Origin: Petunia secreta
Lineage: Eukaryota > Streptophyta > Magnoliopsida > Solanales > Solanaceae
DNA length: 64,000 nt
Direction of reading: 5' to 3'
Assembly: GCA_029990175.1 (NCBI GenBank)
Contig: JARKIP010000005.1
Span: 33,613,501-33,677,500 of the forward strand
Position 1 is the first letter of the stretch. Each line of letters begins with the position of its first letter. The notes under the pieces were generated by a model, which saw only the letters and a program-made list of their open reading frames with translations, was not told where the DNA came from and did no database searches. The position numbers were made by a program, and so were the translations under genes. Of the stretch, positions 31,355-44,463 are shown piece by piece.

Positions 31355-34300
31355 ATGGCGGATGAGAAGGCCAAACCAACCATTGAGGTTCCCGTTGACG
31401 TCTTGGCTAGTCTATTGGCCGAGGTGAAAACCTTGAACCTTAGAATGGAAGTCTTTGAAAAGGAAAGGACCCCGAGTGTCCAAAAGGATGCCAATGAAGG
31501 CACAAGTGATGATTCAATCATGAAGCCGGATCAATATGCGGAGTTAGTTCGTCGACAACGGTTGAGGGACGAGGCTCTTGCTAGAGAAAGATCGTTGGGC
31601 ACTCCCCAACCCTTGGGCAATCCCCAAGGAGATGTCCCACTCTTAAGGCCCCGAAGAAATGTGATTCCTCTTGAGCAAGTTGATGAAGCTCAAGAAGGGG
31701 AGGGCCTCGGTTTAGATGATGATTTTGATGCTCATTATCCACCTAGGAGAGCGATGAACGGAGGCCGAGGGATGGATGGAGGTCGTGGGCGAGGTCGAGG
31801 ACCTCCGAGGGCTTTCATGGGAAGGGACTTGAGAAGGGAGTATGAAGAGGTTGAAGACTACTACGGGGGTCAACCGGGACCACATCGTGGGGGTCGTGAC
31901 ACTAACCTCAATAGTGTAAAGATCACTATCCCGCCTTTCAAGGGGACTAGTGATCCGGAGGCTTTCTTAGAATGGAAGGTTCAATTGGAGCGGGTCTTTG
32001 ACACGAATGATATGTCCGAGGAGAAGAAGGCTACCTATGCCATTGCTTCCTTTGAATCTTATGCCTCTACATGGTGGGAATCCATGAAGCGATCAAGGAG
32101 ACGACTTGGGTTGCGGATGAACATCACTTGGGAAGAGTTGAAAGAAATAATGAGCAATAAGTATGTGACTCCCAAGTATCGACAAGAGCAACTCAAACGG
32201 CTCTATGAATTGAAACAAGGCTCCAAATCCGTTGATGAGTATTTCAATGACTTTGAGAAGAACCGGATGGCTCTTGATATGGAAATGGAGGATGAGGAAC
32301 AAGCTATCATCCGTTTCAAAAGTGGCTTGAGTAGGGAGATTGCTTCCCAATTGAGGCTACACACCTTCCACTCTCTACAAGATGTGTGTGATGCCGCGGT
32401 TGAGGCCGAGAAGTGGTTCAAAGAAGAGAAGGCTCCTCGCTATAGGAGTACCACCACTACCACTCCAACAACTCGCCCCAAAGAATGGAAGACCCCATAC
32501 ACAAGTGGTGCAAGTGGGAGTCGAGATGTGAAGAAGCCTTTTGAGAAGGCTACCCCGAGAAGCGACCACAAAGAGGTTGGAGGTAATTCTAAAACTACTT
32601 TAAATACTCCTTCTTCGTCTTCTTTCCAATGCCATAAATGTAAGGGTTACGGCCACTTTGCCAAAGAGTGCCCTACCCGGAAAACAATGATTGTGATGGA
32701 TGATGGGTTGGTCTATGAGGGGGAAAGTGAGTCCGAGGGAGAAGTTGAGGAGGAGAGTGAGGAAGTTGAGGGTGAGAATGAAGAGAGAGTGACGAGGGGG
32801 ATGATCCTAATATGTTCCTTGTGGTTCGCCGCATTTTGGGAACCATGGTGAGTGAAGAGAGGGAAGATGAACAAAGGGAAAACTTGTTCCATGCTCGGTG
32901 TAGAGTTTAGGGGCAAGTGTGTTCCATGATCATAGACTCGGGTAGTTGTGCGAATGTGGTGAGCCAATCCTTGGTCTCACAATTAAAATTGACTACCCAA
33001 AAGCACCCTAATCCCTACCGTTTGCAATGGTTGAGCGAGTGTGGGGAATTGAGTGTATTGAAGCAAGTCTTGATTAGGTTCAAGATTGGGAACTATCAAG
33101 ATGAACACATGTTTGACGTGGTGCCAATGCAAGCATGCCACCTTTTATTTGGTAGGCCGTGGCAATACGACAAACAAGTGGTTCATGATGGCCGGGCCAA
33201 CACTTACACGGTTAGACATGAGGGGAAGAAGTTTGTGCTCACACCCTTGTCCCCAAAGCAAGTAAGTGAAGACTATCGGCGCATGAAAGAGTTGAGGGAA
33301 GCGGCTAAGGCCAAGTCCCCGGTTGTGGCCAAACCTTTGGCCGAGATTCCACCATCTTCCACCGGTCGCATGTGTGCCATGATGCAACCGGGTGAGATCT
33401 TGAAAGGTAATGACGGCGCCAAAATGCTCATATGCCTAGTGCACAAAGGTATGGTTCTAAATTCCGAAAGTGATTATTTATCTAACCCTAACCCTTTGCC
33501 TAGTGCCATTGAAAATGTTTTGAAGGTCTATGAGGACATGTTCCCGGATGAGATGCCGGATGGATTGCCTCCTTTGAGGGGTATTGAACATCAAATTGAC
33601 TTTGTCCCGGGATCTCAAATTCCCAACAAGCCGGCATATAGGAGCAATCCCGAGGACACAAGGGAGCTACAAAAGCAAATTGATGAGTTGCTCACCAAAG
33701 GCTTGGTGAGGGAGAGCTTGAGCCCTTGTGCCGTGCCCGTGATCCTTGTTCCGAAGAAGGATGGCGCTTGGAGGATGTGTGTGGATTGTCGAGCGGTCAA
33801 CAAGATCACGGTAAAGTATTGACATCCCATACCTCGTTTGGATGATATGTTGGATGAGCTTAGTGGTTCTAGTGTCTTTTCTAAAATAGACCTTAGGTCC
33901 GGCTACCATCAAATCCGGATGAAACCCGGGGATGAGTGGAAAACCGCATTCAAGACCAAGTTTGGTCTATATGAATGGTTGGTGATGCCCTTCGACCTCT
34001 CCAACGCACCTAGCACTTTCATGATATTAATGAACCACGTGCTTAAGCCATTCATCAACAAATTCGTGGTTGTCTACTTTGATGACATATTGATTTATAG
34101 CAAGTCAATAGACGACCATGTGGGCCACTTGAGTCAAGTGCTTGAAGTGCTACGAGCCGAAAAGCTCTATGCCAACTTTAAGAAGTGCGCCTTTTGTGTT
34201 GAAAAGGTTGTCTTTTTGGGCTTTGTTGTTAGTGTCAATGGTGTAGAAGTTGATGAGTCCAAAGTTGAAGCCATTAGAGATTGGCCTACTCCCACCACCG

Positions 34301-36357
34301 TTTCTCATGTGCGGAGTTTTCATGGCCTTGCTAGTTTTTATCGGCGCTTTGTTAGAGACTTTAGCACCATTGCCGCACCACTCACCGAGTTGGTGAAAAA
34401 GGACAAGTCCTTTGTTTGGGGAGAGCCGCAAGAGAAGGCTTTCCAAGAATTGAAAAGTAGGTTAAGTACCGCCCCATTGTTGCAATTGCCCGACTTCGGG
34501 AAGGCTTTTGAGGTAGAATGTGATGCCTCGGGGGTGGGTATTGGGGGTGTTCTCATGCAAGAAGGGAAACCCGTTGCCTACTTTAGTGAGAAGTTGAAGG
34601 GCGCAACCTTGAATTACTCCACGTATGACAAGGAGTTGTATGCCCTAGTGAGAGCTTTGGCCCATTGGCAACACTATCTATGGCCTCGGGAATTCGTGAT
34701 CAAGAGTGACCATGAGTCACTCAAGCATCTAAGAGGTCGAGAGAAGTTAAACAAGAGACATGCCAAGTGGGTGGAGTTCATTGAGTCCTTCCCTTATGTA
34801 ATTCATTACAAACGGGGTAAGGACAATGTTGTAGCCGATGCGCTTTCTAGGAAGTTCGCCCTTGCTACCACTCTTGCTTCTAGACTTATGGGCTTTGAGA
34901 GTATAAAATCCTTGTATGAACATGACCCAAAGTTCAAGAGCATTCATGATGGTCTAGTGAGTGGGGAAAGGGTGGAAAAATACCAATGGGTGGATGGCTA
35001 CATTTTCAAGAATGGGAGAGTGTGTGTCCCCGAGTCCTCTTGGCGAGAATTGCTAGTGCGTGAAGCACATTGTGGAGGCTTGATGGGTCACTTTGGGAGG
35101 GATAAGACTTTGGCCATTCTTATGGAGCAATTCCATTGGCCTAAGATGGGAATGCATGTTGAGCGGCTATGCAATGCTTGTTTAGATTGCAAGCACGCCA
35201 AGTCTAAGTCGAATCCCCATGGCTTGTATACTCCTTTGCCTATTCCTACTAGCCCGTGGATGGACATTTCGATGGATTTTGTTATGGGTATGCCGCGGTC
35301 TAGAGGGGGCCATGATAGCATTTATGTTGTCGTGGATCGGTTTTCCAAAATGGCTCACTTCATTCCTTGTAAGAAGAGTAGTGATGCACACCATGTAGCC
35401 TCCTTGTTCATTGATAATGTGTTAAAATTGCATGGCGTGCCTCAAACCATTGTAAGTGATAGGGACACTAAGTTCCTAAGCCATTTTTGGAGATGTTTGT
35501 GGGGTGCCCTTGGCACCAAATTGTTGTTCTCTACGTCCCACCACCCTCAAACGGATGGCCAAACCGAGGTGGTGAACCGAACCTTGGGGTCTCTTCTTAG
35601 AGCTATGACCCGAGGTAAGGCCGGGACTTGGGTGGAGAAGTTACCACTCATGGAGTTTGCATATAACCGCACTTTGCATAGAATGATTGGCATGACTCCA
35701 TTTGAGTGCGTTTATGGGTTTAATCCTTTGATTCCACTTGATCTCACCCCTTTGCCAAGGGAAATGGTTGTTAATGTTGCAGGTACAAGCCGAGCTAAGG
35801 CCTTGATGGACCTCCATGCCAAAGCAAAGAAGAACTTGGAGGAAGCTTATGAAAAGTTGGCCACCAAGAAAAACAAGGGGAGGAAGAAAGTGGAATTCAA
35901 GAAAGGAGATTGGGTGTGGGTGCACTTCCGAAAAGAAAGATTCCCAAGCATTCGAAAAGGGAAGTTGGCACCCCGAGGAGATGGCCCGTTCCAAGTGATA
36001 TCCAAGATCAACAACAATGCCTATGTGATTGATCTACCGGGTGAGTACAATGTGTCAAATACTTTCAATGTTAGTGACTTGGCTCCTTGTGATGTAGGTG
36101 ATGCCGTGGTGGATGACGCCTTAATTTCGAGGACGAAATCTTCTCAAGAAGGGGAGGATGATGCCGGGCAATCTAGCTCGAGACCCTTCACGAGAAGCCA
36201 AGCCAAAGCTATCCATGATGCTCACCTTCACTTGGTATGGAGAGGCTTGAACGAGGAAGATGGAAGCTCCAGAACAACCTTGAAGATCATGCATTGGAGC
36301 ACCATGGAAGGGGAACCTATCTTGAATGCAAAACACAAGAGAAATACTCTCTATTGA
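31355..36357 (+). pseudogene. gag-pol: A3 Gag-Pol polyprotein, broken
   Basis: ATG at 31355 (MADEKAKP). Gag core, then CCHC (CHKCKGYGHFAKEC, residue 426). A frameshift near 32797 shortly after the zinc knuckle, a TAG at 32908-32910 just before the protease, protease Asp at 32935 (IIDSGSCAN), a TGA at 33820-33822 in RT (CGN in relatives), then 839 open codons through RT (YFDD 34075-34086), RNase H (DASGVGIGGVLMQ), integrase finger and core, GPF module and the LTR-encoded tail to 36357. RT also shows Gly-to-Asp and Arg-to-Ile changes close together (FDLSNAPSTFMILMNH versus FGLSNAPSTFMRLMNH), near its active region. Confidence 0.92.
36124..36158 (+). other. A3 PPT-proximal stem-loop and polypurine tract
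   Basis: ATTTCG-AGGA-CGAAAT followed by AAGAAGGGGAGGA, immediately before the 3' LTR. Confidence 0.75.
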
Positions 36358-36592
36358 AACCTTTGATTCTTGGCTTGAATTTCAATTGGACGATTCCAAG
36401 TTGAACCTCAAACCTCCCCGACCATTCTATTTGCAAGGACCACGTGATTCTTGAGGATAGTTGCATAGTGCTAGGTGATTCTTTCCAATCGCTCGGGGTG
36501 TAACGGAACAAGTTCTCCGTTGCTACTCGACTTTAGTGTAAGTCTCGTCTCACTTTTATCTTTACTCGCTTTCGTAGGTTTTCCCTACATCA
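36159..36592 (+). repeat. A3 3' LTR (434 bp)
   Basis: Differs from the 5' LTR at two positions by eye (GGAGAGGC versus GGAGTGGC; CTCCAGAAC versus CTCCGGAAC). It carries the same internal deletion. Confidence 0.93.
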
Positions 36593-36597
36593 ATAGT

Positions 36598-36646
36598 CTC
36601 CCTCGTCTCCACATGAGCCATAACCTCCACATTCATTATCCGACAT
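36598..36646 (-). CDS. N3 protein, part 1: start codon and first 16 codons
   Basis: ATG at 36644-36646, reading MSDNECGGYGSCGDEGDY, then interrupted by A3 and continued in part 2 in the same frame. The three parts add up to 2970 nt, exactly divisible by three, which supports this start. Confidence 0.65.
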
Positions 36647-37253
36647 AGTTGCAACACCAAAAGATCAAAACCTCCCGAAAGTCACTCCCTCACGTGTATC
36701 ACTCAATTTATGAACACTCAAGAGCGAGGCCTTTACAATTTGGGAACCAAGGTGATCACAACTAGTATGTCCAAATAAAAGTTCGGAATGGGGTTAATGA
36801 GACTCGATGTACGGACGGCTAATTAAGTGCGCACTTGAGGCCAAAAGGAGTTCTACGACTCTTCTTTGAATTCTAATCTCCTCTACGCACGAGTGTCCTA
36901 ATATGCTCAAGGATTAGTGTCAATGGAGTAGGCCAATTACCCTAGAAACACTAACCAAGAAGTTAGGAAACAAACGGAACACAAAAAACTACAAAAAGAA
37001 GTGAACCGGACAAAACTGGGTGCCAGGCGGGGCGCCTGGACACTTTCAGCAGCCTAGGCAGTAGCCAATCTAGGCGGGGCGCCTGGATCTAGGCGGGGCG
37101 CCTAGGCCTGTTTGACAGCTTTTTCCGAAAACGGGTTTTTGGTGATTTTGGCCAACTTTTTGGTTCGATTTCAACCCGATACTCAAAACTAATGATACCC
37201 AAAGGTGTATACAACTATAATAACCAATCCCCAATGATTTTTCAACCCCAAGC
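36647..37253 (-). other. N3 5' leader, proximal half
   Basis: Non-coding. It holds a 13-mer cluster at 37023-37112 of the GGCGGGGCGCCT type also used in the N3 LTR. It is interrupted at 37253 by L1 and continues at 54027. Confidence 0.7.
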
Positions 37254-38918
37254 TGTTGACACCCAATTTTGTCCCAAAAATTCTAAATTAATGTCAAATT
37301 ATTTTAAAAAATAAGGTTTTTTTTTAAAAAAAGGAAAAATAGGCTAATCAATAATTTTAGTCAAATTGATCATATTTTATAAAGTTGGCTAAATTGCGAT
37401 GCACCTTTTAAATTCAAAATTACCCATGCAATTCCTAAGTTTCTTAATTCATTCTGAAAGAGGCCAAATGGGCAATGCACAACCTTCAATTAAACCACCC
37501 CTCGCAACCCTTAATTTACCCTAAAAGCCAAAATAGTTACTAATTCCAAATACTATCCTATTTGTGCAAAGCCCATATATACATTTCACACATATACACA
37601 TAATCAACTATTCACCCATCTCTCCTCTCCCACTCACATAAAAAAACCCTACACCCCACTATCATAATTAGCCCCAGCCGAGCCCCTCATATTTTCTCCT
37701 TCCCCTGACCACTCACCAAAAACCCACACACACTTACTCCCTCTCCTCTCCAATTCCTAGCATAAGCAGATATATACACACACACATCCCAAACCCCACC
37801 CCCAACGATCAAGAAATCCGGTACCGGAGTTCCATTTCTCTTTTGCCGTTTCTGTTGCCGAATCAAAACTGAAAAAGGGATTGGGAGTCGTAGCGACGCT
37901 GTTGGCGTTGCTCCTCCCCTTCCCCTTGTGTATTGTTGTGTCACCGGCCAGAGTTCATTGTTTCCGGTAACCGGAGACGTTTTCTTTGTTTTGTTCAAAA
38001 TGGTTCAGGCTGTTAGGTGGCGTTGTTTGTGGTTTCTCTTTTGTTTCTTTGTTGATTCGTGACTGAAAAAGAGAAGTGGGGTAGCGGGTTGACTCATGTC
38101 GCGAGATCTGGCCGGAATATTCGATCGCCGGCGATCAGATTTTTTTTCTGCTCGTTTATGTCCTATCAGTTTCTAGAAATGAAATAAGGAAAGGGGTAGT
38201 GGCAGTGACGCCGTCGTTAACGCGTATGGGTGTCGCTCCTCCCCACCTGTTGACTCTTTTGATCCCGACCTTATGGATTGCCGGTGGTCGCTCACTTTCT
38301 TCTGTTCATTGTTTTGGCTGTGATAATCGATGAGTTGTTCTTCTTCCTTCATAGCTTATGCAGTTAGTTGTGTTCATGTTATTTTGGTCCGCTGGGTTTT
38401 GCAAATTGTATTATGGTGTTTGTCCTTGCAAGTCTTGACTGAATCGTCGACTGAAAATAAATTTGTAGCCTCTGTCGCGTTATTCTGTCTGGGATTGCAC
38501 TTATAAGAACAGCTCTGGATAAATTAAGTCTATATAATTAATTTTTGAGGCTTATGGACTGATATCGAATTGGTACTACGTGGCCGATGAAAATACACAT
38601 ACACGTATTGAGGCCTACACAAGGAATTGACGGATAATGAATTGACGGATTTTGAACACGATACTACACTTGAACCGTCCCGTTTCCGTGTCCCTAAAGC
38701 AAAAGGCGATGATGAATGCATTTTAACGCTAAGCAAGTTGAATAGAGTAGTGGGTTTGGTGCTTTGGCACGGCAACACGGCCCGGGCTCCGTGTTTGCAA
38801 CCGTACCAAATCCCGATCCTCTATTCGACGCACCATGCAAACCTGAGCCTAAATTTTGCAAAAACAACTCCTTTATTATTATTATTATTATATATTCTAT
38901 TATTATTATTATTATATA

Positions 38919-38963
<45 letters not shown>

Positions 38964-39740
38964 TTTATTATTGTTATTTTATTTCATTAATTATTATACC
39001 TTATTATCGTACTAATTCTATTTTATTTGTTTGTTTTGCGAGGTATATATTGGCACGAATAATTTATGGACGAATTTGGCTAACTCACGAACGGGAATAA
39101 CCCATTGCATTAAAAGCATTTGCGGATTGAATTTGGACCCGAGCATTCAGAAATAATACTTAGGAACTTTAGAAAAAATCAAGACTCCCGCGAGTTGATC
39201 AATTTACCGGTTCTATCTTTAACTTTGCTTTCCTTAGATATTTATGTAAATAAAATGTGTGAATTATTTATTTGATAATAATATTTGATTGCTTGGTATA
39301 TTGCTTTACTTTATGTGCATTATCCTTTTTATTTTTGAAGTCGTTATTTAATTTATTGCAAACTGGGGCAAATTAGCAAAATGCGTGCAAAAATTAAAAT
39401 ATTTTTCATAAACAAGTTTTATTTCAATTAATTATTTTAGATAATTTTTTTAGAAAAGCATATTTTGCAAATATTTGGAAACCTGTCGGATTAACCGTAT
39501 TTTACGGAATTTCGGAAGTGCCTTAAAAACCTTCTTCCGAAATTAATAAAACCTCTTACTTTTAGAATCTCTGGAAGAAAGACCGTCTTTTTTATAAAAA
39601 CGGAGTTTTGCACGCATTTGTTAATTTGGTTCCCTGTTTTCCTTAAATTGGGTGGCGACTCCAAAAACTCCAAAAGAGTTAGCCCATCCTGTCGATATTC
39701 CGGAATTTATCCTTTTCGGGGTAATTTTTGGGGTTCAACA
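37254..39740 (+). repeat. L1 left (5') LTR, 2487 bp
   Basis: Non-coding. Includes a microsatellite of TTA units at about 38874-38960 and AT-rich sequence around it. Short frames here, such as 37687-37998 on the minus strand, recur in the right LTR simply because the LTR is repeated. No conserved protein is recognised. Confidence 0.9.
38874..38963 (+). repeat. (TTA)n microsatellite in L1 left LTR
   Basis: Runs of TTA interrupted by TATATT. The right LTR copy (53142-53250) is about 18 bp longer and accounts for the length difference of the two LTRs. Confidence 0.9.
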
Positions 39741-42239
39741 GCATGGCGACTCCGCTGGGGAGCAATAAAGGTTTTGACCATAAAGATTTCCAATTATTTG
39801 CAACTAGCATGCTTAATTTATTTTTGCTTTATTATATCTGTTTGTTTGTGTGCCACGAAACGCATGTCACTACACTCTTATTTGCGCACATATAAACTGG
39901 CATTCCGTTCATATTTCCCCCACTCCTGGGAACCTCTTGCATTCTCACTCAAATACCCGCGAGGTGTGTGCATACGCACCCGCACTTTCTTCTACTAAAG
40001 AACCCTTTGACGAGTTGGTGTACCGGCGGATTGTCGTGGGAGTTATTCGACCACGAAGCCGCCTGCCACTCACCTGTTTGCCTCAACCGTTAGCCCACTC
40101 TTAGAAGAAGATTAGGTCATGCATGCATATACACCTTAGTTTGGGGGGAAGTTCGGCAGATTTGGTTGGTTTGTGTTTTGGAGATGGTTTGGTGTAGTGA
40201 AATCTAAGAGGCGAAGCCCCTGGTGTCTTTAAAAGGATCAGTGGGGTCCCTCTTGTGGATGACTTTGCGTGTGTGCAGGCCTATGTTGATTATCCAGCTG
40301 CAACTTTGTAAAAATTGAAGTATGCTTGTCGCATACTAGGAGAGCGAAGCCCTTGTGTCTTTGAATGACAAGTGGGGTCCCTCCTTGAAGACCAGTGCGG
40401 TCTTGGCTGCCTAGGAAACTGAGAGGCTTGATTAAAGCCGAGGACCAGTGAGGAGCCCTATGAACAAGGTCTGTGAGCCTTGCAAAACCTAGGAAACTGA
40501 GAGGCTTGTCCTAAGCCGAGGACCAGTGAGGTTTTATTTTGAAAGGCCAATTGGCGCCTTTCGTGATTTGCAGTCTGGTATTGTGGAGGCAGTTGGAAAT
40601 TTCTCCCTGGATGTTGTCATACAATTGGGAGTTGCGCTTGGAGGAGTGCAGATGTTTGCAAAAGCTATGGAGGATTGTTTCGGGTTTTAGGCATTCGGGT
40701 TTAAAATTTTGTGCAGATTCTATGGAGAGAATGAGTTGTGTTATATACTTGTGATTGTCGCATGTTAATTGCCTACCTTGCTTTATTTGGTCAAAATACG
40801 TTAAATGCTAGGTGTTGCTTGCTTGTATGCAATCCTATAAATGACATGCAAACTATCTTAGTTACCCTTTGCGAGGTTTCTTTTGTTTTGTTTACTTCTC
40901 TATCAAATGTTGGATTTGTGAAGTGGCAGACCATCCACCATGCAAAGGTTTCGAGATATGATTGATGGTAGACGCTTTAGCTCGTGAACGGTGCAGTACC
41001 AGAAGCTAATGACATTGCTTGAAAGAACTTGGCGATTGAACTTAGTAGCATTGTTTTCAATTTTAATTCAGATTGAGGCCCTGAATTGCATTGTACTTTA
41101 AAGCTTGTGTTATTCCGAATCAACTCATTTTGAATTTATGAAAGTTGAAATAAAATTCATCGCATTCTTATTATGTTATTTACGCTTGCATTTGTTTCCA
41201 TTGCAAAATTAAAATTGATAAACCTGTCAAAACTTTGCTTGTAATGTATGGCAAAACAACTGAACAATTTAAATCGATGCACTGAAAGTTATTGTCTGCG
41301 CTCTTTGGATATCGCACTACTGTTGGAACTTCAACTGTGGCAGCTTTTATTTGTTGGTATATGGCGTTGAAGCAGTGCTGCAGAACTACGCACGGTCTGA
41401 TTCCCAAGGAGGGATACGTAGGCTCCCTCATCGGGCTCGACCCTTTAGCATTTAAATTATTATTTTCCCCCAAGAAGGACAACTGGGGCAATTTTTGCAA
41501 AAAATGAGTTAGGAATGCGGAAGATAATAACTGGGGCAGAATTTTGCAAGAAACGGCGGTGGTTATTAAAGATGAGTTGGCAAGAATTTTGAAATCGGTT
41601 AAGCAAACAATGCAAAGTCTAAGACAAAGGACGTTCAGTTTGTTTTAAAATATGTTACAAGTTTAAGTCAAGACAAAAAATTTCAAAATGCATCTTTGAC
41701 TTCATTTGCATGCTTATTTCACTCGCTATATTGCATTAAAATATTTTATCTTGCCTCTATCTTTCAAATTCTATGCTATTTGAGTTCATGAGCCAAGTTT
41801 CTGAAAACAGTTCGCAAATCCAAGTCCAATGAAGACGAGGAGTCAGCAGAAGCAGCAAGATCAGGATGAATGTCTGCACAAATCAAACGTTTCCCCTTCC
41901 CTCCTCAGAACTAACAATTTTCTTTGAGAGCAGGAACATAAAAGCTTGCGTTGAAAAGATCATTCGCACTATGGATGAACAATTTATGGAACGCGCATTC
42001 AAAGTTGCCTTGCAAATTGCGTCGCATTGCCCTTTTCATGACTTAAAGCATTATGCTTTGTCATGAGTTATTGCCGAACAGGCGGCATTTCTACCCCTAT
42101 GACTTTCATTCCTAATAGGCGATAAAGCCGAGGCTTGTTTTGTGTTTTCAAAACTAAGCCAAATAGGGCATCGCTTTGTTTCAGGCTATAATCCGCACAA
42201 GGCCATCCTTGCCGGATTGTCTCGCCAATTGATTTATCA
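39741..42239 (+). other. L1 internal region, left part
   Basis: PBS-like TGGCGACTCCGCTGGGGA at 39744-39761. Two imperfect duplications: GAAGCCC...GTGGGGTCCCTC near 40208-40254 and 40340-40383, and CTAGGAAACTGAGAGGCTTG near 40411 and 40489. A GATACGTAGGC motif lies near 41413. No frame with recognisable domains is seen. Confidence 0.6.
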
Positions 42240-43650
42240 ATGGCTATCGCACTGACTACTTTTCCGCACTACTTTGCTTTGCACTTATCTTGAATTACGC
42301 CTTCACACTTGCTTTAAAATTAACGCCTCGCTTTACTCTTTCAGGTTGACCATCGGCTACGAGGATTCCCTTTGTTGGACTATCTCGCCCATTGATTCGC
42401 CAAATGGCTCTTGCATTGCTTTACATTCCCGAACTGCTTTTCTTTGCACTTGCTTTGAATTATGTCGTCGCACTTGCTTTAAAATTGATGCCTTACTTTA
42501 CATTTTTCAGGTTGACCACCAGGCGGGGCTTCTCTCTTGTTGGACTTTCACGCCTGTTGATTTGCTAAATCGCTTTGGCGTTGCTTTACATTTCACGCTA
42601 AATTGCTTTGCACTTGCTTTCAATTATGCCTTTGCACTTGCTTTATATTATGACTTGCTTTACTTTTAGTTTAACAGGTCAGCCCTGATACCATCCTTGC
42701 TTTGTGCCGGACCGGATCACCAGCTGATTTGTAGACAATCAACCCCAAGACCCTCCTTGCTGCGTGCCCGACCGGCTTGCCAGTTGATTTGTCAAGATGT
42801 TCAAATTGCCTTTCACTTGTTTTCAATTATGCCTTTGCACTTGCTTTATATTACGACTTGATTTGCTTTTAGTTTAACAGGTCCGCCCTGATACCCTCCT
42901 TGCTTTGTGCCGGACCGGATCACCAGCTGATTTGTAGACAATCAACCCCAAGACCCTCCTTGCTGCGTGCCCGACCGGCTTGCCAGTTGATTTGTCAAGA
43001 TGTTCAAATTGCCTTGCACTTGCTTTCAATTATGCCTTTGCACTTGCTTTATATTATGACTTGCTTTACTTTTAGTTTAACAGGTCAGCCCTGATACCCT
43101 CCTTGCTTTGTGCCGGACCGGATCACCAGCTGATTTGTAGACAATCAACCCCAAGACCCTCCTTGCTGCGTGCCCGACCGGCTTGCCAGTTGATTTGTCA
43201 AGATGTTCAAATTGCCTTGCACTTGCTTTCAATTATGCCTTTGCACTTGATTTATATTATGACTTGCTTTACTTTTAGTTTAACAGGTCAGCCCTGATAC
43301 CCTCCTTGCTTTGTGCCGGACCGGATCACCAGCTGATTTGTAGACAATCAACCCCAAGACCCTCCTTGCTGCGTGCCCGACCGGCTTGCCAGTTGATTTG
43401 TCAAGATGTTCAAATTGCCTTGCACTTGTTTTCAATTATGCCTTTGCACTTGCTTTATATTATGAACCGCTTTACTTTTAGCTTAGCAGGTTAACAGGTC
43501 AGTCCCGAGACCCTCCTTGCTTCGTGCCGGACCGGTTCGCCAGCTGATTTGTTCGACAATCAACCCCAAGACCCTCCTTGCTTCATGCCCGACCGGCTTG
43601 CCAGTTGATTTGTCAAGATTGTTGAAAATGCCTTGCACTATGCCTTCGCA
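42240..43650 (+). repeat. 203-bp tandem repeats in L1
   Basis: About 4.7 units of 203 bp from 42670 to 43640, built on CAGGTCAGCCCTGATACC, GGACCGGATCACCAGCTG and GACCGGCTTGCCAGTTG. The units are very similar in the middle and degenerate at both ends. More diverged copies with GCACTTGCTTT...ATTATG reach back to about 42240. The 60-70 codon frames here repeat with the unit and look incidental. Confidence 0.88.
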
Positions 43651-43723
43651 TTTGCTTTATTGCTTCACCAGTGGATGGGAAGACAATTATCAAAGATATT
43701 GCAGCTTGCACTTACAAATTACG

Positions 43724-44463
43724 TGATAAGAATCAAAAACGCGGAAAAGATAAAAAGATAGAAAACGAGACGAGGCTCGAACAAAGACCCAAGTAGCACC
43801 GGAGAACTAGTTCCGATACACCCCGGGTGGATGTCAAGGATCACCTACGCTATGCAACTACCCTCGAGCCGCACCTGGGACTCGCAAATAGAATGATCGG
43901 GGGTGGTTTGGGGTTCAACTAGAATCCACTAGTAAACTCAAACCGTCTCAAAGGGTTTTCATTCAAAGAGAATCCACTCTTGAACATTGTCATTGACAAT
44001 CAATCATTCATCATAATATCAAAACTAGCTAAGGAATAATGCTAAGCTATGGAGTATTTATAGGCCTCATTCAAGACATAAGGAAAGGCCTAAAATACCC
44101 TTAAAATAGGTTCTAAAGTCATAAGCCACGTAGGGGCATACTAGGAATTACATAGCGACTTAAAGTCAAAATCCGGTCAACTCGCACAGGGGGAGGCGCC
44201 CGCCTCCATGCCTTAGGCGGTCCGCCCCACACACTGAGGCGCTCCGCCTCCTTGGTCCGCCTCTTGGAATCCAGAGAACAAGCAATCCTTAGGCGGTCCG
44301 CCTCAATCCGTAGGCGGTCCGCCTCTTCCTGAAGCTTCTTGAAACACTTCGAATTGTGTCTCGGATGCTCTTCTTTCCATGGCGTCCCAATGCATGACCT
44401 TGAAGTGCTCTTCCTTGGCCTTGGATGGTGCTTTTGGATGGTTGCTCGATTTGGGTCTTATCA
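43724..44463 (-). repeat. N4 3' LTR (740 bp)
   Basis: Minus-strand start TGATAAGACCCAAAT, end GATTCTTATCA. 13-mer array at 44193-44325 (GGTCC- and GCTCC-centred subtypes). The C-terminal end of the N4 reading frame runs into it to 44289. Confidence 0.93.

Larger units (their letters stand above)
29734..36592 (+). mobile_element. A3: CRM-like Ty3/gypsy element with short LTRs; TSD atagt
   Basis: 5' LTR 29734-30167 and 3' LTR 36159-36592, both 434 bp with two differences. Target duplication atagt at 29729-29733 and 36593-36597. PBS at 30169-30182, leader, gag-pol 31355-36357 with one frameshift and two stops. The LTRs are about half the length of the A2 LTR because the stretch holding the 13-mer array and TATA box is missing from both. 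Confidence 0.95.

Noticed and set aside
37687..37998. 103-codon minus-strand frame present twice (also 51954-52265)
   Set aside because: The identity is due to the two L1 LTRs being copies; no homology recognised and no start context.
38764..39015. Ile- or Leu-rich frames over the TTA run
   Set aside because: Pure translation of a microsatellite.
42900..43494. Repeated 62-64 codon frames with period 203
   Set aside because: They follow the tandem repeat; nothing suggests translation.
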